NCBI GenBank assembly: GCA_942491885.1
Contig: CALOCQ010000002.1
Coordinates: 62,001 to 126,000 of the forward strand
Reading direction: 5' to 3'
Length of the DNA: 64,000 bases
Source of the DNA: CALBPI01 sp942491885
GTDB lineage: Bacteria > Pseudomonadota > Gammaproteobacteria > Steroidobacterales > Woeseiaceae
Below the pieces are notes generated by a model. It was not told the DNA's origin and did not search any database. It saw nothing but the letters and a program-made list of their open reading frames with translations. The number at the start of each line of letters is the position of its first letter. Positions within the stretch are counted from its first letter, which is position 1. A program made the position numbers and the translations under genes. Positions 34,258 through 42,924 of the stretch are shown here, piece by piece.

Positions 34258-36399
34258 ATGAGCGAAAACCTAGACTTTGCAGCGTTTATGAAGTCTCCTT
34301 TGCACATCTCCCTGGGTCGTCAGATCCAACTCGCTGCCTGCGTTTTCGCGCTGCTGCCGGCTACGCTCGCCACCGGACCGGCCGAGCGCTGGATGCAGCG
34401 CATCGATCTGGCACTGCGCGGGGCGACCACACCGACGGCGATTATCGCCGGCAGCTACCAGCCCGTCGTGATCGAAATTACGCCCGCGCAACAAGACACC
34501 GGCGATGTCTACCGCGCGCTGCTTGAGCGCATGGACTATGCCGCCAGCGTCACCATCGCCGATGTACTGACCGATGCTGATGACGCGCTTGCGGAGGCGA
34601 TCCGCTACAACGGCAGCGTGTATCTGACCGATGCGCAAACAGCGGATGGCAACGAAACGCGCGATGCCGCGAAGGCTGCGGCTCGCGGCATCGGCCATTC
34701 GCGGCTACCACGCGTCACGCACGAATTTCACGCAGGACTACAGGCCTGGCGTCTGAGTGGTAACAACATGCGCGCGAGCGCCGCACTGATGCCACTGCTG
34801 CCGGACCCGCGCTGGCGCGACCAGCACAGTAATTTTTATGGCCAGCCTGATCTGCGCGTCATTCCGATGCTCCTGCCGGATCTGATGCGCCTGTCGGCAA
34901 CCGACGTACTCGCTGAGCCGCTGGAAGCGACAACGACACGCTTTCGCGGCAGGCATATCTATATAGGTAGCAGTGATACGCAGGCCGCGGCCGGCTACGG
35001 CGCTTATCACTCCGCACTCGCCAGCGGTCAATTCCTGCAGCAACCGCGCTGGGCGTCAACGCTGAGCTGGCTGATTCTTGCAGTCGGGCTGTTCCTGCTC
35101 GTGTCGGTTTTGTGGCGCGAGTCGCGACGTATCATCGCGAGTGTCGCTGCGACCATCACGCTTGGTCTGCTGACCCTGCAATGGCTGATGGCCAACTTCT
35201 GGCAACTGCAGGTCGATGTTGCAACGCCATTGTTATCTCTACTGGCCGGCTTCAGTGTTTGCTTTGTGCTGACACCTGACCGTCGCTCGAACCGGCGTGA
35301 AAGCTTTCGCAACGGCTTGCGCTATCTGCGCGCCGACCGCCTCGATGCCGCTTTCGCGGTATTCCGTAGCTGTCCGCCACATCCTTCATTGATTCCGACC
35401 TTGTACAAACTCGCCATCGCGTTCGAGAAGCGCTCACAGCCGGAACAGGCACGTGCGGTATTCGCCTACATGTCACAGCGCGACAAGAACGCGGGGCCTG
35501 ATGCCGCATCTACGTCGCTGATGGCAAGCGGCGACTCGATACCGGACGACATGCCCGAAACGATCGGGCGCTACGAAGTGCTGCGCCCGCTTGGCAGCGG
35601 CGCAATGGCCGGTGTCATGCTCGGGCGCGATCCGCGAATCAACCGCCTCATCGCGCTGAAAATCGTCTCATTCGATAAATTTGATGACGAAGCTGCGCGC
35701 ATTCAGGCGCGCTCACGCTTTTTCCAGGAGGCCGAGTCGGCCGGCAGACTGACCCATCCGGCCATTACCGCCGTGTATGACTCCGGCGAAGAGAACGGCC
35801 TCGGCTATATCGCGCTGGAATACGTTCCCGGCGTGCAGATGACGCAGCACACGGCTGCCGATGCACTGCTGGAACCAATGGTGGTATTGCGGGCGATCAC
35901 ACGGGTCGCCGAGGCGCTGGACTACGCGCACAGCGAACACGTGGTCCACCGCGACATCAAGCCGGCCAACCTGTTGTTTGACCCCGAAATGGAAACGCTG
36001 AAGATCACCGATTTCGGCGTCGCGAAACTGGTTGATGCCGAGCGCACCCAAACCGGTATCGTGCTGGGTACGCCGTCGTATATGTCACCCGAACAAGCCA
36101 ATGGAGATCCGGTCACGGGAAGCTCGGACTTGTTTTCACTTGGTGTTACCCTATACGAGTTGTTGACGGGGGGTGTGCCGTTCCGTGGTAAGTCGATCGC
36201 TGAGCTCATGACAGCAATCAATACAAAAACGCCACGGCCGGTTTCCGAGTTGCGCGAGGGCTTGCCCCCGGGCATTGATGCCTTCATGGAGCGTGCACTG
36301 GCCAAACGGCCGGAAAATCGCTTCTCTGATGGGAATGAAATGGCATTTGCGCTGCGCGAATGTGCGTCTCAAATGTTCGCGAAAGCGGTAAACCAATAA
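34258..36399 (+). CDS. CHASE2-domain transmembrane Ser/Thr protein kinase
   Basis: A 713-residue receptor kinase. After an N-terminal membrane segment (about 20-38), a periplasmic CHASE2-like sensor covers about 40-265 (DDALAEAIRYNGSVYL; GRHIYIGSSD). Three helices follow at about 271-338, then a helical linker (RDRLDAAFAVFRS type) and the kinase domain from about 439. That domain has GSGAMAGVMLGRD, the Lys in IALKIV, HRDIKPANLLFD at about 564, ITDFGVAKL at about 584 and GTPSYMSPEQANGD. All catalytic residues are present. The PP2C gene follows after 11 bases and an FHA gene after that, forming a phosphorylation cassette. Confidence 0.9.
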   Translation: MSENLDFAAFMKSPLHISLGRQIQLAACVFALLPATLATGPAERWMQRIDLALRGATTPTAIIAGSYQPVVIEITPAQQDTGDVYRALLERMDYAASVTIADVLTDADDALAEAIRYNGSVYLTDAQTADGNETRDAAKAAARGIGHSRLPRVTHEFHAGLQAWRLSGNNMRASAALMPLLPDPRWRDQHSNFYGQPDLRVIPMLLPDLMRLSATDVLAEPLEATTTRFRGRHIYIGSSDTQAAAGYGAYHSALASGQFLQQPRWASTLSWLILAVGLFLLVSVLWRESRRIIASVAATITLGLLTLQWLMANFWQLQVDVATPLLSLLAGFSVCFVLTPDRRSNRRESFRNGLRYLRADRLDAAFAVFRSCPPHPSLIPTLYKLAIAFEKRSQPEQARAVFAYMSQRDKNAGPDAASTSLMASGDSIPDDMPETIGRYEVLRPLGSGAMAGVMLGRDPRINRLIALKIVSFDKFDDEAARIQARSRFFQEAESAGRLTHPAITAVYDSGEENGLGYIALEYVPGVQMTQHTAADALLEPMVVLRAITRVAEALDYAHSEHVVHRDIKPANLLFDPEMETLKITDFGVAKLVDAERTQTGIVLGTPSYMSPEQANGDPVTGSSDLFSLGVTLYELLTGGVPFRGKSIAELMTAINTKTPRPVSELREGLPPGIDAFMERALAKRPENRFSDGNEMAFALRECASQMFAKAVNQ

Positions 36400-36410
36400 T
36401 TGCGGCCGGC

Positions 36411-37238
36411 ATGAGTCTGAAAGGCAAAATTCAATTCTCCGCGATCACCGATACCGGCCGCGTGCGAGAGCATAACGAGGACGCCATTGCGACCAATGCG
36501 GAAGCAGGGCTGCTTGTGCTGGCCGATGGCATGGGCGGCTACAACGCCGGTGAGGTCGCCAGCGGCATCGCCGTCAAGACCGTCTACGGGCTGCTAAGCG
36601 ATGCCGTGCTGCGCGAGAAACGCGGCGAAATTGAAACGACCACCGGCTTTATGCGCCAGTCGATCGCGCTGCGCGACGGCGTTCGCCGTGCCAACAAGAT
36701 CATTCACCAGACCGCGCAGAGCCAGCCGCAATGCGAGGGTATGGGTACCACCATAGTCTGCGCACTATTCCACGATGACCGTGTTTCGGTTGCCCATGTG
36801 GGCGACTCGCGCATGTATCGACTGCGCGGTGGCCAGCTGACGCAAATCACGCTGGATCATTCGCTGCTGCAGGAGCTGGTTGATCGCGGCTTCTATTCCG
36901 AGGAAGAGGCCCAGCGCTCGACGAATCGCAATTATGTGACGCGTGCGCTAGGCGTTGAGGCCCAGGTCGATGTAGAAATACAGGAATCTGCGGTACAGGT
37001 GGATGATATCTACCTTCTGTGCTCCGACGGACTACCTGACATGGTTGAAGATGAAGATATTCATTTAACCATAAGCACTTTTAGTGATAACCTAGAAGTC
37101 GCTGCTAAACAGTTGGTTTCGTTGGCAAATGAGCACGGCGGCCGAGATAACATTTCGGTCATGCTAGCGCGTGTGAAGGAGCCGTTTCCGGCCAAACGCG
37201 GGTTGCTGTCACGGATAAGACGGATATTTGGAAAATAA
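36411..37238 (+). CDS. PP2C-family Ser/Thr protein phosphatase
   Basis: A 275-residue PPM phosphatase. Metal-binding motifs are VREHNEDAI, VLADGMGGYNAGEVAS, VAHVGDSRMYRLRGGQL, LLCSDGLPDMV and GGRDNISVMLARV, so both metal sites look intact. It probably reverses the action of the upstream kinase. The ATG at 36411 is chosen, 11 bases after the kinase stop; an in-frame start at 36360 lies inside the kinase gene. The C terminus is short and basic (RGLLSRIRRIFGK) and could form an amphipathic membrane contact. Confidence 0.92.
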   Translation: MSLKGKIQFSAITDTGRVREHNEDAIATNAEAGLLVLADGMGGYNAGEVASGIAVKTVYGLLSDAVLREKRGEIETTTGFMRQSIALRDGVRRANKIIHQTAQSQPQCEGMGTTIVCALFHDDRVSVAHVGDSRMYRLRGGQLTQITLDHSLLQELVDRGFYSEEEAQRSTNRNYVTRALGVEAQVDVEIQESAVQVDDIYLLCSDGLPDMVEDEDIHLTISTFSDNLEVAAKQLVSLANEHGGRDNISVMLARVKEPFPAKRGLLSRIRRIFGK

Positions 37239-37320
37239 CCGCATTGCGGATATGGGATTTCGGCGCGCGCGCCCCAAGTTGGCGTGGCATTGTTTACAAC
37301 AAACATAAAGTGAAACGATT

Positions 37321-38070
37321 ATGGCAAGGCTGGTTCTGAGCCTCGGCGACCAGGTACTCGCGGAGTACAACATGACCAAGGAGCGCTACACCATCGGGCG
37401 CCTCCCGGATAACGATGTGCGCATCGACAATCCATCGGTCAGCGGGCATCACTGCCTGATCATCAATATTCTCAATGATTCTTTTCTCGAGGATCTGAAT
37501 AGCACCAACGGCACCTACGTTGGCGGCAAACTGATCAAGAAACATGCGCTGCAGAACGGCGACGCGATTACGATCGGTCACCACCAGCTGCGTTACGTCG
37601 ACAATCAGACGGCTGATCCGGAGCAGGAAGAGTTCGAGGCGACCATGGTCATCTCGCAGACCAAACCCGACGCCGCGAAGATTCAGGCGGCCGCCGAGGC
37701 GCTGGAGCGAGCATCCGGCAGAACGCCGGAGAAAAAATCAGCCAAGCCGACCGAGACCGCTGTTACCGAAACCGAAGCGATCGACAAGCCAAGTGCGCTG
37801 CCGACCGCCAAGTTGCAAGTACTGTCCGGCAACTTTGCCGGCCGCGAGCTGGAGCTCAGCAAGGCACTGACCACACTCGGACGCCCGGGCATTCAGGTTG
37901 CCGCGATTACACGCCGCTCGGAAGGGTTCTTTATCGTCCACGTCGAAAGCGGCGATGGCAATAAGGCGCCGGCCGTGAACGGCGAGCCATTGACCGGCCA
38001 GGCTCGTAAGCTGCAGGACAACGACGTCGTCGATCTTGCCGGCGTCAAGATGGGTTTCTACATGACCTGA
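37321..38070 (+). CDS. FHA-domain protein, one canonical and one divergent FHA domain
   Basis: A 249-residue protein. The N-terminal FHA domain (about 20-95) has the phosphothreonine-binding residues GRLPDNDVRIDNPSVSGHH and LNSTNGTYVGG. A charged linker (about 100-160) contains FEATMVISQT. A second FHA-like fold (about 165-249) is degenerate: TLGRPGIQVAAITRR and PAVNGEPL are recognisable, but the SxxH of the first domain is lost. FHA proteins beside kinase/PP2C pairs read out the phosphorylation state. It is 82 bases behind the phosphatase, so it may have its own promoter. Confidence 0.87.
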   Translation: MARLVLSLGDQVLAEYNMTKERYTIGRLPDNDVRIDNPSVSGHHCLIINILNDSFLEDLNSTNGTYVGGKLIKKHALQNGDAITIGHHQLRYVDNQTADPEQEEFEATMVISQTKPDAAKIQAAAEALERASGRTPEKKSAKPTETAVTETEAIDKPSALPTAKLQVLSGNFAGRELELSKALTTLGRPGIQVAAITRRSEGFFIVHVESGDGNKAPAVNGEPLTGQARKLQDNDVVDLAGVKMGFYMT

Positions 38071-38095
38071 GCCGCACCGCGGCCAGTTCTGCCCG

Positions 38096-39199
38096 TCAGA
38101 TATACACCCGCGTGACCCGTTCGGACACGCGGGTGACCAACTCATACGCAATGGTGCCAAGCGTGGCGGCGACCGTCTCGGCCGGCAGGCCCGTGCCCCA
38201 CATGCGAACCTCACTGCCGACCTGCGCACCCGGCACCCCGGTCAAGTCGATCGACAGCATATCCATGGAAACACGCCCCGCGACTGCGGCGCGCACGCCA
38301 TCGACGAGTATCGGCGTGCCATCCGGCATCAGTCTCGGGTAGCCATCACCATAACCGGCGGCAGCGATTCCGATACGCATAGCATTTTGGGCGGTGAATC
38401 GACCACCGTAGCCGACCCGCTCGCCCGCCTGAATCTCACGCACCGCGATTAGCCGTGTCTCGAAATTCATCACCGGGTGCAGACCCAGTGACGCCGCACT
38501 GCTATCGGCAAACGGCGATATCCCGTACAACGCAATCCCCGGCCGCAGCCATTGGCGACGCGAGGCAAGCGACGCCGCACCGTCGTCAAGAATTCCCAAG
38601 CGCCCCAGTGCTGCCGGCGAATTCGCGATGCTGACATCACCGTCAAACCCGGCTATCAACGGTGTTAACGTTGCCAGCTGCTGCGCAGTTTGGGGGTCGG
38701 CAACGTCATCGGCGCTGGCGAAGTGACTCATCAGGCGCAGTTCGCTGACCTGGCTTAGTGCGTGCAACTGCGCGCGCACCTCCGGCAGCAATGCGGGGCG
38801 GAAACCCAGCCGGTTCATACCGCTGTCGACCTTAATCCACACAACGAAGCGCGCGCTCTGGTCCGCCTGGCGAAGTAGCTCTATTTGCTCAGGGGTATGC
38901 ACGACAAGTTCGCAGCCAAGCGCCGCGGCGACGTGCATGCTGTGCGTATCGAATACGCCTTCTAGTAAGACGATGGGCATCTCGATACCCGCATCGCGCA
39001 ATTGCTGCGCCTCATCCGTGCGCGCCACCGCGAGGCTGTCTGCACCGGACAAGGTCTGCGCGACGGGCACAATGCCATGACCATAGGCATTCGCTTTGAC
39101 CATCGCCATAATCGCCGCGTCAGGCGCCAGTGCGCGGATCGTCTCGAGATTGTGTCGCAGCGCGCTGCGGCTGATAAACGCGGTCGCCGAATAGTTCAC
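38096..39199 (-). CDS. alr: Alr, alanine racemase
   Basis: PLP enzyme making D-alanine for peptidoglycan. The 367 residues match family length. The PLP lysine is at about residue 34 in MAMVKANAYGHG, and the catalytic tyrosine in GERVGYGGRFTAQ. SGMNRLGFRP and VSMDMLSIDLTG are typical. It lies 19 bases downstream of dnaB on the same strand, the usual dnaB-alr order, and converges with the FHA gene. Confidence 0.97.
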   Translation of the reverse strand: MNYSATAFISRSALRHNLETIRALAPDAAIMAMVKANAYGHGIVPVAQTLSGADSLAVARTDEAQQLRDAGIEMPIVLLEGVFDTHSMHVAAALGCELVVHTPEQIELLRQADQSARFVVWIKVDSGMNRLGFRPALLPEVRAQLHALSQVSELRLMSHFASADDVADPQTAQQLATLTPLIAGFDGDVSIANSPAALGRLGILDDGAASLASRRQWLRPGIALYGISPFADSSAASLGLHPVMNFETRLIAVREIQAGERVGYGGRFTAQNAMRIGIAAAGYGDGYPRLMPDGTPILVDGVRAAVAGRVSMDMLSIDLTGVPGAQVGSEVRMWGTGLPAETVAATLGTIAYELVTRVSERVTRVYI

Positions 39200-39218
39200 A
39201 TTGCGAATCCGTGCGGGC

Positions 39219-40607
39219 TCAGAACGACCCTGGTTCCTGACCGTAGGTATCGGGGACCCAGTTCTCGAACTTGGTGTATTTGCCGACGAACGTCAGCGGG
39301 AACTCGCCGATAGGGCCGTTTCGTTGCTTGGAGATAATAATGTCGGCGACGCCTTTACGCGGCGTATCCGGGTCGTACACCTCTTCGCGATAAATGAAGC
39401 AAATGAGGTCGGCATCCTGTTCAATCGCACCGGACTCGCGCAGGTCCGACATCACCGGTCTCTTATCCGTGCGTTGTTCTACGCCGCGGTTGAGCTGCGA
39501 CAGCGCGATCACCGGAACTTCGAGCTCTTTAGCCAGCGCCTTGAGCGAGCGCGAAATCTCGGATATCTCGGCAGTACGGTTTTCCTTGTTGCCGGGCACC
39601 TGCATCAGCTGCAGGTAGTCCAGCACGATCAGACCAAGCCCGTGTTCGCGTTTCAGACGCCGCGCACGCGCGCGCACATCGGTCGGTGACAAGGCCGGCG
39701 TGTCGTCAATGAAAATGGGTGCCTCGGACATCAACTGCACCGCGGTGTTGATGCGCGACCAGTCTTCGTCCGGGAAGCGCCCCGTACGCAGGTGGGTCTG
39801 ATCGACACGACCGAGTGATGAGATCATCCGGAAGGCGAGCTGATCAGCACTCATCTCCATGCTGAAAATGGCCGTCGGATGGCGACCGCCGATCGCGGCG
39901 TTCTCGGCGATGTTCACCGCCAGCGTCGTCTTACCCATAGACGGCCGACCGGCAATAATAATGAGATCACCAGCCTGAAGGCCAGCCGTTTTCTTATCGA
40001 ACTCGGTGTAGCCGGTTGAAATACCGGTTGTTTCGCCGCCGGACTGATGCAGCATATCGATGCGGTCAACGGTGGCCGGCAAGACATCTTTCAATGATTG
40101 AAAACCGCCGCGCCGATTGCCTTTCTCGGCAATCTGAAACACCACCCGCTCGGCTTCATCGAGCAATTCCGACGCGTTGCGACCGTCCGGCTGAAACGCG
40201 CTGCCGGCGATCTCGTTGCCGGCGCTGATCAGTGAGCGCAGAATCGAACGCTCGCGAAGAATCTTCGCGTAGGCCACCACATTCGCAGCGGTCGGCGTGT
40301 CATTGGCGAGCAGCGCGAGGTATTCCAGGCCACCCGCCTGGCCCAGCTCAGCGCGGTTCTCAAGGTGCTCGGACAGCGTGACAACATCACAGGGCTGGCG
40401 TTGCTCTGCCAACGCGCCAATCGCCGCGAAAATCAGCTGGTGATCGGCACGAAAGAAATCGCTGGGCGCGAGTACGTCGGCGACGCGGTCCCACGCCGTG
40501 TTATCAAGCATCAGCCCGCCCAGCAGGGCTTGCTCAGCCTCAACCGAGTGCGGAGGAACACGCAGCGCGCGCTCCTCTCGTTCGCTCATTTCAAGTGCAC
40601 TATCCAT
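39219..40607 (-). CDS. dnaB: DnaB, replicative DNA helicase
   Basis: Hexameric helicase of the replication fork. The 462-residue protein has the N-terminal DnaG-interacting domain (VPPHSVEAEQALLGGLMLDN) and a RecA-like motor with Walker A GRPSMGKTTLAVNIAENAA, Walker B LIVLDYLQLM and the loop SQLNRGVEQRTDKRPVMSDLRESGAIEQDADL. No intein is present. It follows rplI, as in many gammaproteobacteria. Confidence 0.98.
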   Translation of the reverse strand: MDSALEMSEREERALRVPPHSVEAEQALLGGLMLDNTAWDRVADVLAPSDFFRADHQLIFAAIGALAEQRQPCDVVTLSEHLENRAELGQAGGLEYLALLANDTPTAANVVAYAKILRERSILRSLISAGNEIAGSAFQPDGRNASELLDEAERVVFQIAEKGNRRGGFQSLKDVLPATVDRIDMLHQSGGETTGISTGYTEFDKKTAGLQAGDLIIIAGRPSMGKTTLAVNIAENAAIGGRHPTAIFSMEMSADQLAFRMISSLGRVDQTHLRTGRFPDEDWSRINTAVQLMSEAPIFIDDTPALSPTDVRARARRLKREHGLGLIVLDYLQLMQVPGNKENRTAEISEISRSLKALAKELEVPVIALSQLNRGVEQRTDKRPVMSDLRESGAIEQDADLICFIYREEVYDPDTPRKGVADIIISKQRNGPIGEFPLTFVGKYTKFENWVPDTYGQEPGSF

Positions 40608-40630
40608 GCCTGATTATGGCATGGACCGGA

Positions 40631-41086
40631 TCAGGCTTCCTCGGCAATAACGGCCACGATCGCGGTGACGTCCACGTCGGCATGCAAATGCAGGCCAATC
40701 TCGTGCTCGCCAACTTCGCGGAACGCGCCTTCGTCGGTCAAACGGACTTCTGCGCGCTCGATCGGCATGCCGGCATCGGAAAATGCCTGTGCGATATCGA
40801 TCGTTCCGATCGAACCGAACAGCTTGCCTTCGGTGCCGACCAGCGCCTTGATCTCAATGCGTGCGCCCTGCAACTTGTCGGCGCGTGCTTTCGCAGCAGC
40901 CAGCTCTTCAGCGGCCTTCTTCTCGAGCTCCGCACGACGTGCCTCGAACTCAGCCATGTTCTCAGCCGTTGCCAGCGTAGCTTTGCCCTGCGGCAACAGG
41001 AAATTGCGGCCGTAGCCGGATTTCACGCTGACCATATCCCCGATACCACCGAGGTTTTCGACTTTCTCAAGCAGAATAACTTCCAT
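40631..41086 (-). CDS. rplI: 50S ribosomal protein L9
   Basis: L9 bridges the L1 stalk base and helps reading-frame maintenance. The 151-residue product shows MEVILLEKVENLGGIGDMVSVKSGYGRNFLLPQGKA, the long connecting helix (EFEARRAELEKKAAEELAAAKARA) and a C-terminal domain. Normal length. It is 29 bases after the DUF2232 gene and 23 bases before dnaB. Confidence 0.98.
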   Translation of the reverse strand: MEVILLEKVENLGGIGDMVSVKSGYGRNFLLPQGKATLATAENMAEFEARRAELEKKAAEELAAAKARADKLQGARIEIKALVGTEGKLFGSIGTIDIAQAFSDAGMPIERAEVRLTDEGAFREVGEHEIGLHLHADVDVTAIVAVIAEEA

Positions 41087-41115
41087 TGCTCATACCCCTG
41101 CTCCAAAGAGCGTTG

Positions 41116-42036
41116 TCAGCGCGCCTCGCCTTTCGGCCCCGCGCGCACCATATTAAACCAGGCGTCGACATAACCTGCGACGCAAACCAAAATTGTGATG
41201 TAGCCGGCCAGTGCGGTCGGAATCAACATCAGCCCGTAGGCAACCACCATTACTGCGAGCGGCCACTGGTAGCGAAACCGTAACCAGTGCAACAGCGCAA
41301 TGCCGTGCAGCCCGAACACCATCAACATCAGCACGGCAATATTAATCATCGCCATCGACTTGCTCAGGCTCGCCGCCAGCGCAAATATCACCAGCAGGAT
41401 TGCCAGCGCCCGACCTAAGTTGAGCTCCCGGAATCTGCCAAAACGCGCCTGACTTTCGTCCTGGCCGACGTCCCACAAAAAATAACCACCGAGCGCGATC
41501 AGTGCCGCCGCGTACCAGTTGAAGCCGGCCAACACACCGGTCATTAACTGCGCAACGACCGCTATGGCATCCGCACTCTCATCCGTCGTCAACCCGCCAA
41601 CGGCGACACCGGACTGCTGCATGTTCGCGACCCAATCGGCGACCAGCGTCGCCCAGTAAGCACCCGGATCAGCGACCTGGATGTAAAACAACCCGGTCCC
41701 GGCTACCGCTAGTATCGTTAACACTTGCAGCGTGAGCGTTAGCGATTCGGTCTTGCGCAGCAACAATCCAATGACCAATGCCGCGGCGAGGGCAACGCCG
41801 CCCTGAACCAGGACCATAGTCGCGTAGCCCGGCAGCGGCGCTGCGAGCCCGATCACCCCGGCAATGCCGAAGCCACCTAGCAACAATGGCAACGCAGCCA
41901 TAGGCCCATGTGACAAAACACTCGCCACAGCCACCATTGATGCCGCGAGTTTCACACCGGGCAATGCCAACAGCAGCGCTATTGCCAGAGTTTGGCGCAT
42001 GCGCGCTGCCAGCAACCACTGGGCAATCCTAACCAC
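41116..42036 (-). CDS. DUF2232 multi-pass membrane protein
   Basis: A 306-residue protein with about eight hydrophobic segments and no signal peptide. Membership in the DUF2232 (YybS-like) group is inferred from this topology, from the conserved-type start MVRIAQWLLAARMRQTLAIALLLALPG, and from the position between rpsR and rplI, where such genes are found in many gammaproteobacteria. The function is unknown. The gap to rpsR is 39 bases, so it is probably co-transcribed with the ribosomal genes. Confidence 0.75.
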   Translation of the reverse strand: MVRIAQWLLAARMRQTLAIALLLALPGVKLAASMVAVASVLSHGPMAALPLLLGGFGIAGVIGLAAPLPGYATMVLVQGGVALAAALVIGLLLRKTESLTLTLQVLTILAVAGTGLFYIQVADPGAYWATLVADWVANMQQSGVAVGGLTTDESADAIAVVAQLMTGVLAGFNWYAAALIALGGYFLWDVGQDESQARFGRFRELNLGRALAILLVIFALAASLSKSMAMINIAVLMLMVFGLHGIALLHWLRFRYQWPLAVMVVAYGLMLIPTALAGYITILVCVAGYVDAWFNMVRAGPKGEAR

Positions 42037-42075
42037 GATCTATCCTGCTGTCGCAGCCGCTGTCAGCGGCGCGAC

Positions 42076-42300
42076 TCAATGCTGGTCGGTATACGGCAGC
42101 AGCGCGAGGAACCGTGCACGCTTCACCGCTGTTGCCAGCTGGCGCTGGTAGCGCGCTTTGGTGCCCGTGATACGGCTCGGTACGATCTTGCCTGTTTCGG
42201 TGATGTACGCCTTCAACAGGTTCAGATCCTTATAATCGATCTGTTCGATACCTTCGGCAGTAAACCGACAAAACTTGCGGCGACGGGAATGACGGCTCAT
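42076..42300 (-). CDS. rpsR: 30S ribosomal protein S18
   Basis: S18 binds S6 on the 30S platform. The 74-residue protein has RRRKFCRFTAEGIEQIDYKDLNLLKAYITETGKIVPSRITGTKARYQRQLATAVKRARFLALLPYTD in order, fully canonical. Its start overlaps the rpsF stop by 4 bases (ATGA), which suits production of the S6-S18 pair in equal amounts. No priB lies between rpsF and rpsR, unlike E. coli. Confidence 0.98.
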   Translation of the reverse strand: MSRHSRRRKFCRFTAEGIEQIDYKDLNLLKAYITETGKIVPSRITGTKARYQRQLATAVKRARFLALLPYTDQH

Positions 42301-42770
42301 GAGCGGTCTCCTTCTGAATCATCTTCATCGTTGTCGCTATCGTCGCTATCGTTATCGTCGCCATCTTCCTGGCTGTCACGATAACGCGCTTCGGCAGCGG
42401 CTTTCGCTTCGCGGCGCTTGGCCGATTCGCGTTCCTTGGCCTTTTCATCTTCGACCGCTTTCGCCATCGGTGAAGGCTCGGCAACCGCAGCATCGACTTT
42501 CATGATCAGGTGGCGCAGCACTGCGTCGTTAAATTTGAATGCTGCACGCAACTCGTCGACCGTGTCCTGGCCGCTTTCGATGTTCATCAGCAGGTAGTGC
42601 GCTTTGTGTACCTTGTTGATCGAGTGCGCCAGCTGGCGGCGACCCCAGTCTTCAAGACGGTGAACCACGCCGTTGGCGTCGGTGATCAGCTTCTGGTAGC
42701 GCTCGAGCATGCCGGGGACTTGCTCACTCTGGTCAGGGTGGACCAGAAACACGACTTCGTAGTGTCTCAA
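42297..42770 (-). CDS. rpsF: 30S ribosomal protein S6 with an extended acidic C-terminal tail
   Basis: S6 forms a dimer with S18. The conserved body covers about residues 1-100 (MRHYEVVFLVHPDQSEQVP, KLITDANGVVHRLEDWGRRQLAHSINK, KFNDAVLRHLIMKVD). The remaining 55 residues are a charged tail, first Lys/Ala/Glu and then almost only Asp, Ser, Glu and Asn. The start is TTG 42770, preceded by AGGAG at 6 bases. At 157 residues it is longer than the roughly 131 encoded in E. coli, whose S6 is instead extended by enzymatic glutamylation. Confidence 0.96.
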   Translation of the reverse strand: MRHYEVVFLVHPDQSEQVPGMLERYQKLITDANGVVHRLEDWGRRQLAHSINKVHKAHYLLMNIESGQDTVDELRAAFKFNDAVLRHLIMKVDAAVAEPSPMAKAVEDEKAKERESAKRREAKAAAEARYRDSQEDGDDNDSDDSDNDEDDSEGDRS

Positions 42771-42785
42771 GAGACGCTCCTTTCG

Positions 42786-42825
42786 GTTTTGCCACCCAAA
42801 AAGCGGTGTGGCAAGGAGTTAACAG
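42786..42825 (-). promoter_or_regulatory. S6:S18 autoregulatory leader hairpin (rpsF motif)
   Basis: Just before the rpsF ribosome binding site the minus strand reads TTGCCAC-ACCG-CTTTTTG-GGTGGCAA. TTGCCAC and GTGGCAA close a stem that carries the CACCG element as a bulge near the loop. Known rpsF leaders use a CACCG bulge, resembling the S6:S18 site on 16S rRNA, to let the S6:S18 complex repress its own mRNA. The stem lies about 15 bases from the start codon, well placed to block translation. Confidence 0.6.
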
Positions 42826-42855
42826 ATTGTTTGCCCGCATTACGCGGAGCCGGCG

Positions 42856-42884
42856 ATTGTACACAGCGCCCTGTCGGGGCACAA
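42856..42884 (-). promoter_or_regulatory. Candidate sigma-70 promoter of the rpsF operon
   Basis: On the minus strand TTGTGC (42884-42879) and TACAAT (42861-42856) are separated by 17 bases, the optimal spacing. Transcription would start near 42849 and include the rpsF leader hairpin. The -10 box equals that proposed for rpsP. Confidence 0.5.
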
Positions 42885-42924
42885 GCGCCCGCGCGCAGGC
42901 AAAGCCGCGTGGCGTCAGGCCTGG

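Noticed and set aside
34258..38070. Part of a type VI secretion locus
   Set aside because: Kinase, phosphatase and FHA genes are present, but no tss/hcp/vgrG/clpV gene occurs in the window and the kinase has a CHASE2 sensor.
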